Below, piece after piece: positions 55,301 to 63,999 of a stretch of DNA of 64,000 nucleotides. The first letter of the stretch is position 1. The number at the start of each line of letters is the position of its first letter. The stretch comes from Sphingopyxis sp. (GTDB taxonomy: Bacteria; Pseudomonadota; Alphaproteobacteria; Sphingomonadales; Sphingomonadaceae): positions 14,206 through 78,205 of the forward strand of contig NVXM01000001.1 of NCBI GenBank assembly GCA_002733865.1, given 5' to 3'. The translations under genes were made by a program, and so were the position numbers. The notes beneath the pieces were generated by a model, which made no database searches, had not been told where the DNA came from, and worked only from the letters and a program-made list of their open reading frames with translations.

Positions 55301-55751
55301 AGTCTGGGTATGGGGCCAATCGCTCTCCATGCCGGTTCTGATCGGGGTTCTGATGCTGCTCGGGATTGTCAGTAAAAACTCCATTCTGCTGATCGACTTC
55401 GCAATCGAGGAAATGAAAAATGGCGTGCCGAAATTTGAGGCTATCATGGATGCCGGTCACAAGCGGGCCCAGCCAATTGTCATGACGACGGTCGCAATGA
55501 CCGCAGGCATGGTCCCAACGGCGCTGTCCTTATCCGGTGACGGGGCGTGGCGCGCGCCAATGGGAGTCGTGGTTATTGGCGGTTTGATCGTCTCGACGAT
55601 CTTGACCCTGGTCATTGTCCCGGCAGGCTTCAGTCTTGCCGACGGATTTGAACGCCGATCCGGACCCTGGTTGCGCAACAGGCTGCTCACCTACAAGAGC
55701 GGCGATGACCGTCATGATCGACCCGACGCAGAAGCCCAGCCCGCCGAGTGA
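52326..55751 (+). CDS. RND efflux permease (HAE1-like) with an extra membrane insert
   Basis: The 1141-residue permease exports drugs or other compounds using the proton gradient. It has the first helix, porter domains, and helix 4 with the proton-relay pair in VLVDDAIVEIE (about 400-410). The second half matches: IVSKNSILLIDFAIEE. Compared with usual HAE1 proteins (about 1030-1050 residues) it is about 100 residues longer. The excess lies between helix 6 and the usual helix 7 (about residues 505-625) and contains two further hydrophobic stretches (about 535-557 and 574-603), so 14 rather than 12 helices are predicted. Its stop overlaps the DUF445 start (GTGA). Confidence 0.93.
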   Translation: MNLRNISAWSTRNPVVPLVLFAGLLFAGLLSFNRMDVVNNPDVEFPAVSVNISQPGAAPTEIENQITQRVEAAVRSISGVKNISSTASEGSSQTFVEFEIGEDVNDSVNEVKNSVDQIRGSLPEGILEPQISKVDAVGGPIGYFAVKADDMTVEQLSWFVDDTVAKRLLTVNGMAEVDRFGGVDREIRVILKPDRMQALGVTANQINNTLRQVNINAAGGRAEVGGTRQSVRVLGNASDAYELSQTQISLRNGETVKLSDVADVNDSFGERSSISKVKGVEVVNFSMTRARGASDVTVYDEAREIMDKIEAENPGIEFIPLGTSVEYTRSQYKSSMLAMIEGAILAVVVVFIFLRDWRATVISAIAIPLSAIPTFWFMDMLGFNLNFLSLLALGLVAGVLVDDAIVEIENIVRHMRMGKTAYQASIDAADEIGLAVVATSFCIVAVFLPVGLMPGISGQFFKNFGITVVVSVLMSLAVARMITPMIAAYFLKAKGHADHGEGPWMDRYMRMLQWVLDRSQADRIRETLVPSKAAWWQYLVGFVLFALIFVTFIGVASMAGFKANELLATLIPSDLLRAIVSLIFGLASGAFVAFLLAKAIKWVVGMFGGRFALWYAYRSGRFRARGHDHRIWMMGVGLIAFGLTVILFAITPAQFQPTINEDNSRIQIEVVPGTTLEQTEKIADRVSDLMYKQPEVERALTRVRETNATVFVSLKKDREKTSIEFERSLLPELQKIPDARISFQSQSGGGGTGRDISIMLTGSDPVLLETTAATLVEQMKDINLIRAPRIAADLSRPEIIITPYTNLASQLGVTTAALSQTIRIATLGEIDQNAAKFSLSDRQIPIRVMLPLESRNDLTTIENLPIPIGSGGTVPLHRVASVSFGSGPTSIQRYNQNRRTFVGADLAPDVIKGEAMEKIYALPIMKDLPTGVSNEAFGEDEWQQELAVNFVIALIAGILLVFATLVLLYKRVMSPLVNMGSLALAPLGGIFLVWVWGQSLSMPVLIGVLMLLGIVSKNSILLIDFAIEEMKNGVPKFEAIMDAGHKRAQPIVMTTVAMTAGMVPTALSLSGDGAWRAPMGVVVIGGLIVSTILTLVIVPAGFSLADGFERRSGPWLRNRLLTYKSGDDRHDRPDAEAQPAE

Positions 55752-57031
55752 AGCCGATATCGTCACACAGCGGTAGCGGCATCGGCGTCAACGCCGGGGT
55801 CAACGCTAGCAATGCTGGTCGCGATATGAAAATCATCGCCACCGGCATGCTGGTGATCATGGCTATCGTCTATTTCGTGTCGAAGAGCTACGAAGCCGTT
55901 CACCCTGCGATCGCATTTGTGCGCGCTTTTGCAGAGGCTGCAATGGTCGGTGGACTTGCCGACTGGTTTGCCGTCACCGCCCTGTTCCGGCACCCGATGG
56001 GTCTACCGATACCGCACACAGCAATTATCCCGCGGAACAAGGACCGCATCGGCGATACACTGGCCAATTTCCTCAAGGACAATTTTCTGATCTCGCGCCT
56101 CGTGGCGCAGCGGATGCGGCACGTCGATCTCGCCAGTGGCATTGGCCGGTTTCTTCAATCGCCGAGCGGCGGGGAGGGACGGCTGAAATTCGGTGCTTCG
56201 CGTCTTATGGGCGATGCTATTGCATCTCTGGACAAGGATCGCCTTGGCACCATGTTCAAGGGTGCAGTCAAAAAACAGGCGGTCGGCCTCGATATCGCTA
56301 CGCCGATGGGACAAATCCTGGAGGCGGTGATGGCCGAAAATCGCCACGGGCCGCTTATCGATTCGGCCATACGCTGGGCCTATCGTACGCTGGATACTAA
56401 TGAAACGGTTATTCGCAACATCGTAACCGACCGAGCCAACGCAGTGATGCGCTGGACCGGCCTTGACGACCGGGTGGCTAATGAGGTCCTCGATGGCCTG
56501 TATAAACTGCTCGCCGATATGGCAGCCGATCCGCACCATCCCGTGCGCGCCAAGACAGAAGAGAATCTCGAGAAACTCGCATACGAACTGCGCCATGATC
56601 CGGAATTGCGACAGAAGGTCAATGAATGGAAACTCGAGATGATCGAGAATCCGGCCATCGCGTCTTGGCTGGACGGCATCTGGGAACAGGGCCGCGAAGC
56701 GCTGCTACGCGCGGCGCGTGACCCCGATGCTGCACTGGCCGGCCAATTCGGTGACGCGATGATTCAACTCGGAGTCAGCCTGCAACAGGACGAACAGCTC
56801 AATCGACAGATCAACCGGTTCGGGCGTCGGGCCGTCATCGGCGTGGTCGACAGCTATGGCGACAATATCGTAAAATTGGTGTCAGAGACGATCCGCACTT
56901 GGGACACCAAGACGATCACTGATCGCGTTGAAAATGCCGTCGGCCGCGACCTGCAGTTCATTCGCGTGAACGGCACTTTGGTTGGCGGCCTGGTCGGCCT
57001 GACGCTCCATCTGATCGGTTACTGGATCTAG
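55748..57031 (+). CDS. DUF445 (YjiN-like) membrane protein
   Basis: The 427-residue protein belongs to the DUF445 family: an N-terminal helix (about 27-47), a second hydrophobic segment with VGGLADWFAVTALFRHPMGLPIPHTAIIP (family signature), a long helical domain, and a C-terminal membrane helix with NGTLVGGLVGLTLHLI. Function is unknown, presumed envelope-related. The frame opens with GTG overlapping the RND permease stop; an ATG 26 codons later (55826) is an alternative, but the overlap implies translational coupling to the pump. Its stop shares CTAG with the convergent glutamate dehydrogenase gene. Confidence 0.9.
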   Translation: MKPISSHSGSGIGVNAGVNASNAGRDMKIIATGMLVIMAIVYFVSKSYEAVHPAIAFVRAFAEAAMVGGLADWFAVTALFRHPMGLPIPHTAIIPRNKDRIGDTLANFLKDNFLISRLVAQRMRHVDLASGIGRFLQSPSGGEGRLKFGASRLMGDAIASLDKDRLGTMFKGAVKKQAVGLDIATPMGQILEAVMAENRHGPLIDSAIRWAYRTLDTNETVIRNIVTDRANAVMRWTGLDDRVANEVLDGLYKLLADMAADPHHPVRAKTEENLEKLAYELRHDPELRQKVNEWKLEMIENPAIASWLDGIWEQGREALLRAARDPDAALAGQFGDAMIQLGVSLQQDEQLNRQINRFGRRAVIGVVDSYGDNIVKLVSETIRTWDTKTITDRVENAVGRDLQFIRVNGTLVGGLVGLTLHLIGYWI

Positions 57032-60000
57032 CGGGACAACAATAGCCGCGCCTGGCCAGCAATTTGCGCCAGCATGGCGATCGAGGGCTTGGGTGTCTGT
57101 TGCGCCCGCTCCATGATCTTTCGGAACTGCGCCACCCGATCGATGTTGCGCTCTGCCCAGTTCTCGACAAACTGCTGCATATCCTTCCCGCGCGTCCTGC
57201 GAAGAAAATCCAGACGCATCTGTTGAAAATCGCGCGCCAGACCTGCAACCAGCAAACGGTCCCAGGGATCTGACGGATTGATCCGGGTTGCAGTCATTTG
57301 CGCCCAGTCAAGACCCAGCTGACTGCCCAGACTGGTGAAAGCCTTCGCCACATCGAGCGCATCAATTTCCCGGCTGTGGGCCAGAAAGGCGATGCCGGCC
57401 GCACCGTCATTCATGTAGATATGGGCGATCTTGTCCGCGAGATCGGCCGTCGCCCCTGCCTTGATCAGGTCTTTCGTCTGCTTCGCCGCTTGCAATCGCC
57501 CTTCCGCGGTTATCAGTCTCTCGACATTCTCATTCAGCAGAGTCACTGCCGGTGCCAGCATATTGACGGCTTCGCCAATCCCGTCATCCGAAACGCCTAT
57601 CCGCATCAGATCCGCCATGTGCGAGCGAAGCACATAAGCGAGACGGTCAAACAGCAGAATCCGGATATCTTCGGAAATCTCTGCGACTTCCAGTTCACGC
57701 CACATGCGGTCCGCGTCGAACAGGCGCTCAGCCATGACGAACGCGCGCGCAACCTCACCCAAAGTACAACCTTCTTCCTCAGCCAGCTCAAACGGGTCGA
57801 TCAGACCCAGCCGGTTGATCATCCGGTTGGCCAGTTTCGTCGCGATAATTTCGCGCCGCAACTGATGGTTCAGAATCGCTTCTTCGTGATCTTTCTGCAT
57901 CGCAGTCGGAAAGGCGCCAAGCAGGTCACTGTTCAGTCCGGGGTCATCTCCCAAATCACTATTCTCTATAGCGTCCTGCAGCACCAGCTTGGCGGTAGAG
58001 ATAAGGACAGCCAGTTCCGGACGATATAATCCCTTGTTTTCCTGACCACGACGGATCAGGTCCTCATTATTGGCCAACCCCTCGACAGCACGGTTCAACT
58101 GCCCCTGATCTTCAAATTGTTCAATCAACCGGACATAAGAGGGCAAGGATTTGGAGCCACCCATTTCGGCGATGGATAGTCCCAAAGCCTGTAGCCGGTT
58201 GTCTTCCAGCACAAGCGCACCAACTTCGTCGGTCATGGACTCGAGCAGAATATTTCTCGCGTCCGGTTCTAAATTGCCCCTGGCCAGTTCCGCATTGAGC
58301 GCGATCTTGATGTTGACCTCATTGTCTGAGCAATCGACCCCAGCGCTATTGTCGATGAAGTCGGTATTGATCCGTCCCCCCTTGGCCGCAAAAGCGATAC
58401 GCCCCGCCTGCGTAATACCCAGATTGGCCCCTTCGCCGACAACTTTCACGCGCAGTTGCTCCGCATTGACGCGAATCTTGTCATTCGCCGGGTCGCCCAC
58501 CTCGATATGATTCTCGGACGCGGCCTTTACGTAGGTTCCGATTCCGCCAAACCACAACAGATCGGCATTGCACGCCAGTATGGCGGTCATCAGTTTCGAC
58601 GGAGTCGTCTCTTCATCTTTCGGCAAGTCAAGCAGAGCGGCAATCTCTTTCGAAATCTGGATTGTCTTCGAACTACGCGAGAATACGCCGCCGCCCTTCG
58701 AGATCAATTTCTTGTCATAATCATCCCAACTGGAGCGCGGCAAATCGAACAGCCTTTTGCGCTCAGCCCAGCTTTTTGCTGGGTCAGGATCAGGGTCGAT
58801 GAAAATATGGCGATGATCGAAAGCGGCGACAATTTTCAGGCTCTTCGACAGTAACATGCCGTTGCCGAACACGTCGCCAGACATGTCGCCCACACCGACC
58901 ACCCGGACCGGTGCCGTCTGGACGTCGATACCGGACTCGGCGAAATGACGTTGCACCGATACCCATGCGCCACGCGCCGTGATACCCATAGCCTTGTGAT
59001 CATAGCCGTTGCTACCGCCACTGGCGAACGCATCGCCCAGCCAGAAGCCGCGATCAATCGCGATCTGGTTAGCGATATCGGAGAAGCTTGCTGTGCCCTT
59101 GTCAGCCGCCACCACGAAATAGGGATCATCATCGTCAAGCCGCTGAACGTTGACGGGCGGGACGATATGGCCGTCGACAATATTGTCGGTCACCGACAGA
59201 AGCGCGGAGATAAAGATCTTATAGGCTTCGATACCTTCCGCCAGAAACGAATCGCGGTCCTCGCCCGACGGCAACTGCTTGGCAAAAAAGCCGCCTTTTG
59301 CACCGGTCGGAACGATGACGGCATTTTTGACTCGCTGGGCTTTCATCAAGCCCAGTATCTCGGTGCGGAAATCATCGCGGCGATCGGACCAGCGCAAACC
59401 ACCACGAGCTACAGGACCGGCCCGCAGATGGATACCCTCGACACGCGGACTGTAAACGAAGATTTCCCGCCATGGCAGCGGGGCGGGCAGTTCCGGAATT
59501 TTGGCGCTTTCAATCTTGAAGGCCAATGCTTCTCCAACCTGATACGCAAAAGCGTTGGTCCGCAATATGGACTGGATGACGGCGCGAAACAGGCGCAAGA
59601 TGCGATCATCATCGATCGCATGCACCGCGACCAGAGCCGCCTCTATATCCTGGGTAGCGGCCGTCGCCGCGCTTGAGCGATCGCCGCTGAAGTCGGGATC
59701 GTGCAGGCTGCGGAAAAGCCGGATCATCGCCGCCGTGACGTCGGGTGCCTCGGCCAGAGCTTCCACAACAGTTGCGAGACCATAGCTGAGGCCCGTCTGT
59801 CTCAGATAACGGAACCAGGCGCGCATCCATACGGTCGAGCGTGCGTCAATGCTCGCAGAGATGATAAGCTGGTTGAAGGCATCATTTTCGGCCTCGCCAT
59901 CCAGCACGCTGGTGATAGCCGCTTCGATTTCTTCTGACCGCGCGATCAGCTTTTGGCATTTTTCCTCGGATCGCAATTCCAGAAGGAAGTCATGAATATA

Positions 60001-61704
60001 ACCCAGCCGCCCACCGTCCAGCGGAGTTGGAACGGATTCGAGCACGGTAAAACCGAAGTTTTCCAGCGACGGGACCGCATCAGACAGAGGCAGCGCTCCG
60101 CCGAGATGATAAATTTTCAACCGCAACAGATGGTCGGCGTCACTTGCCAGCCGGTAAAGCCGGGTCGAGCGCTGGCCGCCACGCTCAAGCTTGAACAACC
60201 GCAGGATATCCTTGGCCGCTTCCAGCGCACCGTAGGTTGCCTGGTAGGCCGCAGGAAAACAATCTGCATAGCGCTGCGCCAGAACCGCAGCCCGGTTTTC
60301 CTGGCCTGCTTCCCGAAGATTGCGTTCCACTTCCGGTTTCCATCCCCGGACCATGTTTTCCAGCTCTTGGTCGAGCACATCGGGATCAGGAATTCTGCCA
60401 TCGGCCCCCATATCGAGCGTGTAGCGCAATGACGACACACCGCCCTCTTCCAGCGTATTCGACCAGCTCAATATCTTGGCTTCGGTCGCAGACGTCAGCA
60501 TTTTTTCAACATTTTGCCGGCGCTGGGTTGAGAGCTGTTCACGCGGCAGCCAGACGAAAGCAAACAAGTGGCGAGCGAGCGGTGAAATCACGCTGTGCAA
60601 TTTCGGGCGTGGGCGATCAATCAGCGACATCGAGATCAGCGCAAGCTTCTCCAGATCGTCCTGTGCGAACGTAATCAGCAGATCATGCGGCAGTGACGTC
60701 AAGGCATGGGTCAGGCTTTTGCCCGCATGACCGGCAATCGAAAAGCCGAACTTGTCAAACAGCCGCGTCAACTGTGTACGCAATACCGGGATATTCTCGG
60801 GCGAAGCGGCAAGCGCTGCGCTGGTCCACATGCCGGAGATGATTGACAGCGCTGTGATCCTGGATTTGTTCCTGACCGGCACAATGATCAGATCCATCAG
60901 AACATGGCGATGCACGGTCGAGAGCTGGTTGGATTTGATGATCAGTGGTGCTTCGCCGCCATTTTCAAACCATTCAAAAGCACGTCTCCGACTTTCCGCA
61001 GAAAGAATCGGCTGCGAACGCATTCGCGCGAGACCGAGTTGTTGGGTGCGACCACCCTTGGCGTCGACCAATTCATGGCCAAGCAACGTAAGGTTACGAT
61101 CCAGGAACCAGCGCAGCAAGGTCGAGCCTTCTCCTGGTGGCAACGCATCGGCGTTTTCGCCCAATACGATCTGCAATTTCAACCAGTCGGCAACTGCCGC
61201 AGCCACATCCTTCAGGTTTGCACGTAGCGCGCTGAGCAACTCCCTGCGAACCTTGGCATCGGTCCTCTCCAGTTCAATATAGATCAGGGATTCACGCTTT
61301 TCACCGCCGATTGCCTTTTCGACAAATTCAATCAGTCGACCTTCGGAATCGCGCTTTACCGCAACAACGGGATGGATCAGCCGTTCGACAGTCAGGCCGA
61401 AACCAGCAATCGTCGCGCACACCGAATCGACCAAAAACGGCATATCGTCATTGACGATCGCAAGGCGCAAATGGCGATGATCCGGCTTCCCGCTGACGCT
61501 TTCCAGCAACACACTGGCCTCGCTGCCTTCGCGTTCCTGTGCGCAGCGCAGGGTAAAACGCGCGGCCTCTTCGCAGGCACTTTCGTCAAAACCGACATTT
61601 TCGCCGGGCAACGCACTTTCCCGAAAGGCTGCCACCAGCGCTTGTTCCAAACTCTCGACGTCACCGCTTTTACGCGTGTATTTGCTTGCGCTATTGGTCG
61701 GCAT
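57028..61704 (-). CDS. gdhB: NAD-dependent glutamate dehydrogenase, large (180-kDa) class
   Basis: This enzyme oxidises glutamate to 2-oxoglutarate and ammonia with NAD+. The 1558-residue chain has the regulatory ACT-like N-terminal third, the substrate-binding core with RGGLRWSDRRDDFRTEILGL and VPTGAKGGFFAK (catalytic lysines), a Rossmann domain with VVGVGDMSGDVFGNGMLL, and a long helical C-terminal domain. The length matches the L-GDH-180 class found in alphaproteobacteria and pseudomonads. It follows a PAS-domain gene on the same strand (193-bp gap), which might regulate it. Confidence 0.96.
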   Translation of the reverse strand: MPTNSASKYTRKSGDVESLEQALVAAFRESALPGENVGFDESACEEAARFTLRCAQEREGSEASVLLESVSGKPDHRHLRLAIVNDDMPFLVDSVCATIAGFGLTVERLIHPVVAVKRDSEGRLIEFVEKAIGGEKRESLIYIELERTDAKVRRELLSALRANLKDVAAAVADWLKLQIVLGENADALPPGEGSTLLRWFLDRNLTLLGHELVDAKGGRTQQLGLARMRSQPILSAESRRRAFEWFENGGEAPLIIKSNQLSTVHRHVLMDLIIVPVRNKSRITALSIISGMWTSAALAASPENIPVLRTQLTRLFDKFGFSIAGHAGKSLTHALTSLPHDLLITFAQDDLEKLALISMSLIDRPRPKLHSVISPLARHLFAFVWLPREQLSTQRRQNVEKMLTSATEAKILSWSNTLEEGGVSSLRYTLDMGADGRIPDPDVLDQELENMVRGWKPEVERNLREAGQENRAAVLAQRYADCFPAAYQATYGALEAAKDILRLFKLERGGQRSTRLYRLASDADHLLRLKIYHLGGALPLSDAVPSLENFGFTVLESVPTPLDGGRLGYIHDFLLELRSEEKCQKLIARSEEIEAAITSVLDGEAENDAFNQLIISASIDARSTVWMRAWFRYLRQTGLSYGLATVVEALAEAPDVTAAMIRLFRSLHDPDFSGDRSSAATAATQDIEAALVAVHAIDDDRILRLFRAVIQSILRTNAFAYQVGEALAFKIESAKIPELPAPLPWREIFVYSPRVEGIHLRAGPVARGGLRWSDRRDDFRTEILGLMKAQRVKNAVIVPTGAKGGFFAKQLPSGEDRDSFLAEGIEAYKIFISALLSVTDNIVDGHIVPPVNVQRLDDDDPYFVVAADKGTASFSDIANQIAIDRGFWLGDAFASGGSNGYDHKAMGITARGAWVSVQRHFAESGIDVQTAPVRVVGVGDMSGDVFGNGMLLSKSLKIVAAFDHRHIFIDPDPDPAKSWAERKRLFDLPRSSWDDYDKKLISKGGGVFSRSSKTIQISKEIAALLDLPKDEETTPSKLMTAILACNADLLWFGGIGTYVKAASENHIEVGDPANDKIRVNAEQLRVKVVGEGANLGITQAGRIAFAAKGGRINTDFIDNSAGVDCSDNEVNIKIALNAELARGNLEPDARNILLESMTDEVGALVLEDNRLQALGLSIAEMGGSKSLPSYVRLIEQFEDQGQLNRAVEGLANNEDLIRRGQENKGLYRPELAVLISTAKLVLQDAIENSDLGDDPGLNSDLLGAFPTAMQKDHEEAILNHQLRREIIATKLANRMINRLGLIDPFELAEEEGCTLGEVARAFVMAERLFDADRMWRELEVAEISEDIRILLFDRLAYVLRSHMADLMRIGVSDDGIGEAVNMLAPAVTLLNENVERLITAEGRLQAAKQTKDLIKAGATADLADKIAHIYMNDGAAGIAFLAHSREIDALDVAKAFTSLGSQLGLDWAQMTATRINPSDPWDRLLVAGLARDFQQMRLDFLRRTRGKDMQQFVENWAERNIDRVAQFRKIMERAQQTPKPSIAMLAQIAGQARLLLSR

Positions 61705-61897
61705 TTATCCCCCAAGTGGATCAAGACGGGCCAGCTGCCCGTCGGTATCATGACACTATGCGCCTATTACAGCACCCGCTCAAGAGCTAGCCGTGTCTTT
61801 TCAGATGGATATTGGCGAAAATTGCCGACAGTGTCATATTGGTTACATACGAAACTATCGATAGCATCTCGACGGCAACGCTCTTATTCCGACCCAG

Positions 61898-63253
61898 TCA
61901 GAATTGCGTGTGCTTGAGCGCCTGATTCGTCAGCTTTTCATTGCCGCTGACTGGGCCGACAATGCTCAAATCCCCGTTCGCTTCCTTGCGGGCAACCAGC
62001 ACTACAAACTCGGAGTCGCCGGGATCAATATCGCGCAATTGCTGCGACGGTGCAGACCGCAATTTCGTCAGCAGATCCTCGGCAATAGAACGAACCCGGG
62101 ATATCAGGCCTGTCGGCCTTCTTGCATCTCGTTCGGCATGGACAATTGCTTTCAGTCCCCCGTCATGTTGCTCGATAAATTCGGCAAAGCTTCCTTTTTC
62201 CATATCGTGGTGTGCGGCATATTTGAGCGCCGCAGCATATTCGGTCAACCGGGTCTTGTCGTAGCGAAGACCGAACACCAGTTTTACAATCGGCGTCATC
62301 GGCGCGCGTTCCTGCACCGTCAGGCCGGATTCTTCGAGCAGCAGTTGATATTGGTCCGGATAGCGCTCTGTCATCAGATAGAAATCATAGGCTCTGCCGA
62401 TGGCGGCATAGAGAGCCGCACGACTGCGCTGTTCACAATGCGCGGCATTGTCAGCACTGTCCCGCGCGATGGACAACCAGTCGGCCAGACTGGCATCCTC
62501 ATCCAGGTCGTCACCGACCGATGATGTCTCCATATCCGGTACGATGGTGAGCTCTGAAGCGAGCTCAACGTTCGGATCAAGGTCCTGATCATCCAGATTA
62601 CCCGCATGCGGACCGTCTGCCCACACCGGTCCTGCCACGATCCGCGGCGGTGCCGAAAGCATCGCTTCGGACACCTCGCCTTCAATTTCCAGATGTGTGG
62701 CATCAGTGGCAACTTCTTTCCAGTTGATCACACCATAGATGAAATCAATCGTTTCATCATCGGTCGAGAACGGCAGCAGGATCCCGCGATACATGATTGT
62801 CGCACCGCGTTGATTGATAAACTCGGCTTCAAAACCGATCGGCGCCTGATTGGCAATAATCTGCAGATAATGATCGGTGATTCGAGAGAGCAGCGATCGC
62901 GCAGGAACGTCGGCAACCGCAGTAATCGAAACGTCGATTTCGCACTCTTCACGCAACGCTTGGCCGAGGAATTGAATGGTCGGATTTTCGATGCCACTGG
63001 TGAAATCAAGCAATACGCTGTTCGGCCCAAAATCCGGATCCGATTCGGGAGAAAGGTCTTCGACGCTGGGAAAAAGCCGTTCACCCAGCATGCCTGCCCA
63101 AAAATTATAGGCGCGCACATGCATGCGGCGCTCGTCCTGGCCGATAGTGGGGGGAGCTTCAACCGCGCCATCATCATCAGGAAAGGCGGCATATTCAGGC
63201 ACCGAATCCCCATCCTGATCGCTAGTTTCGCCGTAATTCTTTAGGTTTTCCAT
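61898..63253 (-). CDS. PAS-domain-containing protein of unknown function
   Basis: The 451-residue soluble protein has an acidic N-terminus, then a PAS-like domain (about 45-185; pattern RAYNFWAGMLGERLFPSVEDL, then ARSLLSRITDHYLQIIANQAP and FIYGVINWKE) of the PAS_5 type. An acidic linker (about 195-260) and a helical C-terminal region complete it. There is no kinase, cyclase or phosphodiesterase domain, so it is a sensor without a visible output module. ATG 63253 is chosen; an ATG seven codons upstream is possible. It precedes the NAD-glutamate dehydrogenase gene. Confidence 0.8.
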   Translation of the reverse strand: MENLKNYGETSDQDGDSVPEYAAFPDDDGAVEAPPTIGQDERRMHVRAYNFWAGMLGERLFPSVEDLSPESDPDFGPNSVLLDFTSGIENPTIQFLGQALREECEIDVSITAVADVPARSLLSRITDHYLQIIANQAPIGFEAEFINQRGATIMYRGILLPFSTDDETIDFIYGVINWKEVATDATHLEIEGEVSEAMLSAPPRIVAGPVWADGPHAGNLDDQDLDPNVELASELTIVPDMETSSVGDDLDEDASLADWLSIARDSADNAAHCEQRSRAALYAAIGRAYDFYLMTERYPDQYQLLLEESGLTVQERAPMTPIVKLVFGLRYDKTRLTEYAAALKYAAHHDMEKGSFAEFIEQHDGGLKAIVHAERDARRPTGLISRVRSIAEDLLTKLRSAPSQQLRDIDPGDSEFVVLVARKEANGDLSIVGPVSGNEKLTNQALKHTQF

Positions 63254-63481
63254 GCTGTCCCATCGCGATTGCATCTATCCCGGTCGGTTTTGGACCGCTC
63301 ATGGTAAATATCTCGTAAATTTCGGGCAGATGCTTTCGAGCCAATCCCTGAGAGGGATTCGCTCGCCATTCGAAAATCGTGCCAAATATCAATCGCGCGG
63401 CCTTGTCATGGCGAAGCTCTGCTGGTAATGGCGCGCGATCAATGAAAATGCGTGCGACCAGGGCCCATCCATTTCATCGAT

Positions 63482-63557
63482 GCCGCTTTAGCTCAGTTGG
63501 TAGAGCATCGCATTCGTAATGCGGGGGTCAGAGGTTCGAATCCTCTAAGCGGCACCA
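63482..63557 (+). tRNA. tRNA-Thr (anticodon CGT)
   Basis: A 76-nt cloverleaf: acceptor GCCGCTT pairs with AAGCGGC, D-stem GCTC/GAGC, anticodon stem TCGCA/TGCGG with loop TTCGTAA (anticodon CGT, reading ACG), T-arm AGAGG-TTCGAAT-CCTCT, discriminator A and an encoded CCA. It is the apparent integration target of the element that begins just downstream. Confidence 0.97.
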
Positions 63558-63999
63558 TTCCTTTTTCGGGGCTTGAAAGTCCCGTTAACATCTTGAATGG
63601 AAAGGAAATATCAGGGGTTTGAAAACCGCTTTTACGGTCGAAGGTAATACGACCCCCAAATACCAGTTTCATCATAGCTCTACGGTCTTCAATGCGACCA
63701 GTTTCCCAAAGATTCCAAGGGTTTGACAGAAACTTGAGAGCGGTTTGAAAACTTGACTGATAGTCTCGCGCAGGCTTCCCGCATTTCTCGATTTTTTCGA
63801 GCAGAATCAGTTTTTTGCGCTCAAGCGCTTCAATTTTGCTCTCGTAAGCCTTGATAACGGTTGTGCTTTCAGCCTCCATGACCCGCTCAAGAAGCTGGGT
63901 TACGCTCTTTTCGATATTGCCAATCTCGATGCGCAGATGGGTTTTCTCATCCTTGCTTGCCCCCAGCTTTGCATCCCACAGATCGCGAAAGATTTGCGA
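63493..63999 (-). CDS. Large serine recombinase, C-terminal part (5' end outside window)
   Basis: The frame is open from the window edge (63999) and ends at 63493. The visible 168 residues are the C-terminal part of a large serine recombinase: a coiled-coil with alternating charged residues (about 15-75), then the typical FLSNPWNLWETGRIEDRRAMMKLVFGGRITFDR segment and a short tail. The catalytic N-terminal domain lies beyond the window. The last 21 residues read through the antisense strand of tRNA-Thr, so the coding end is formed by the target gene: an element integrated at the tRNA with its recombinase facing it. Confidence 0.88.
   Translation of the reverse strand, partial: SQIFRDLWDAKLGASKDEKTHLRIEIGNIEKSVTQLLERVMEAESTTVIKAYESKIEALERKKLILLEKIEKCGKPARDYQSSFQTALKFLSNPWNLWETGRIEDRRAMMKLVFGGRITFDRKSGFQTPDISFPFKMLTGLSSPEKGMVPLRGFEPLTPALRMRCSTN

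Noticed and set aside
63392..63439. ATCGCGCG/CGCGCGAT inverted repeat upstream of tRNA-Thr
   Set aside because: Eight GC-rich bases 32 nt apart in a promoter region of a GC-rich genome; too likely by chance to claim as a regulatory element.
63493..63557. C-terminal residues RGFEPLTPALRMRCS-like as a protein motif
   Set aside because: This common string is just the translation of the reverse strand of a tRNA gene, not a domain.
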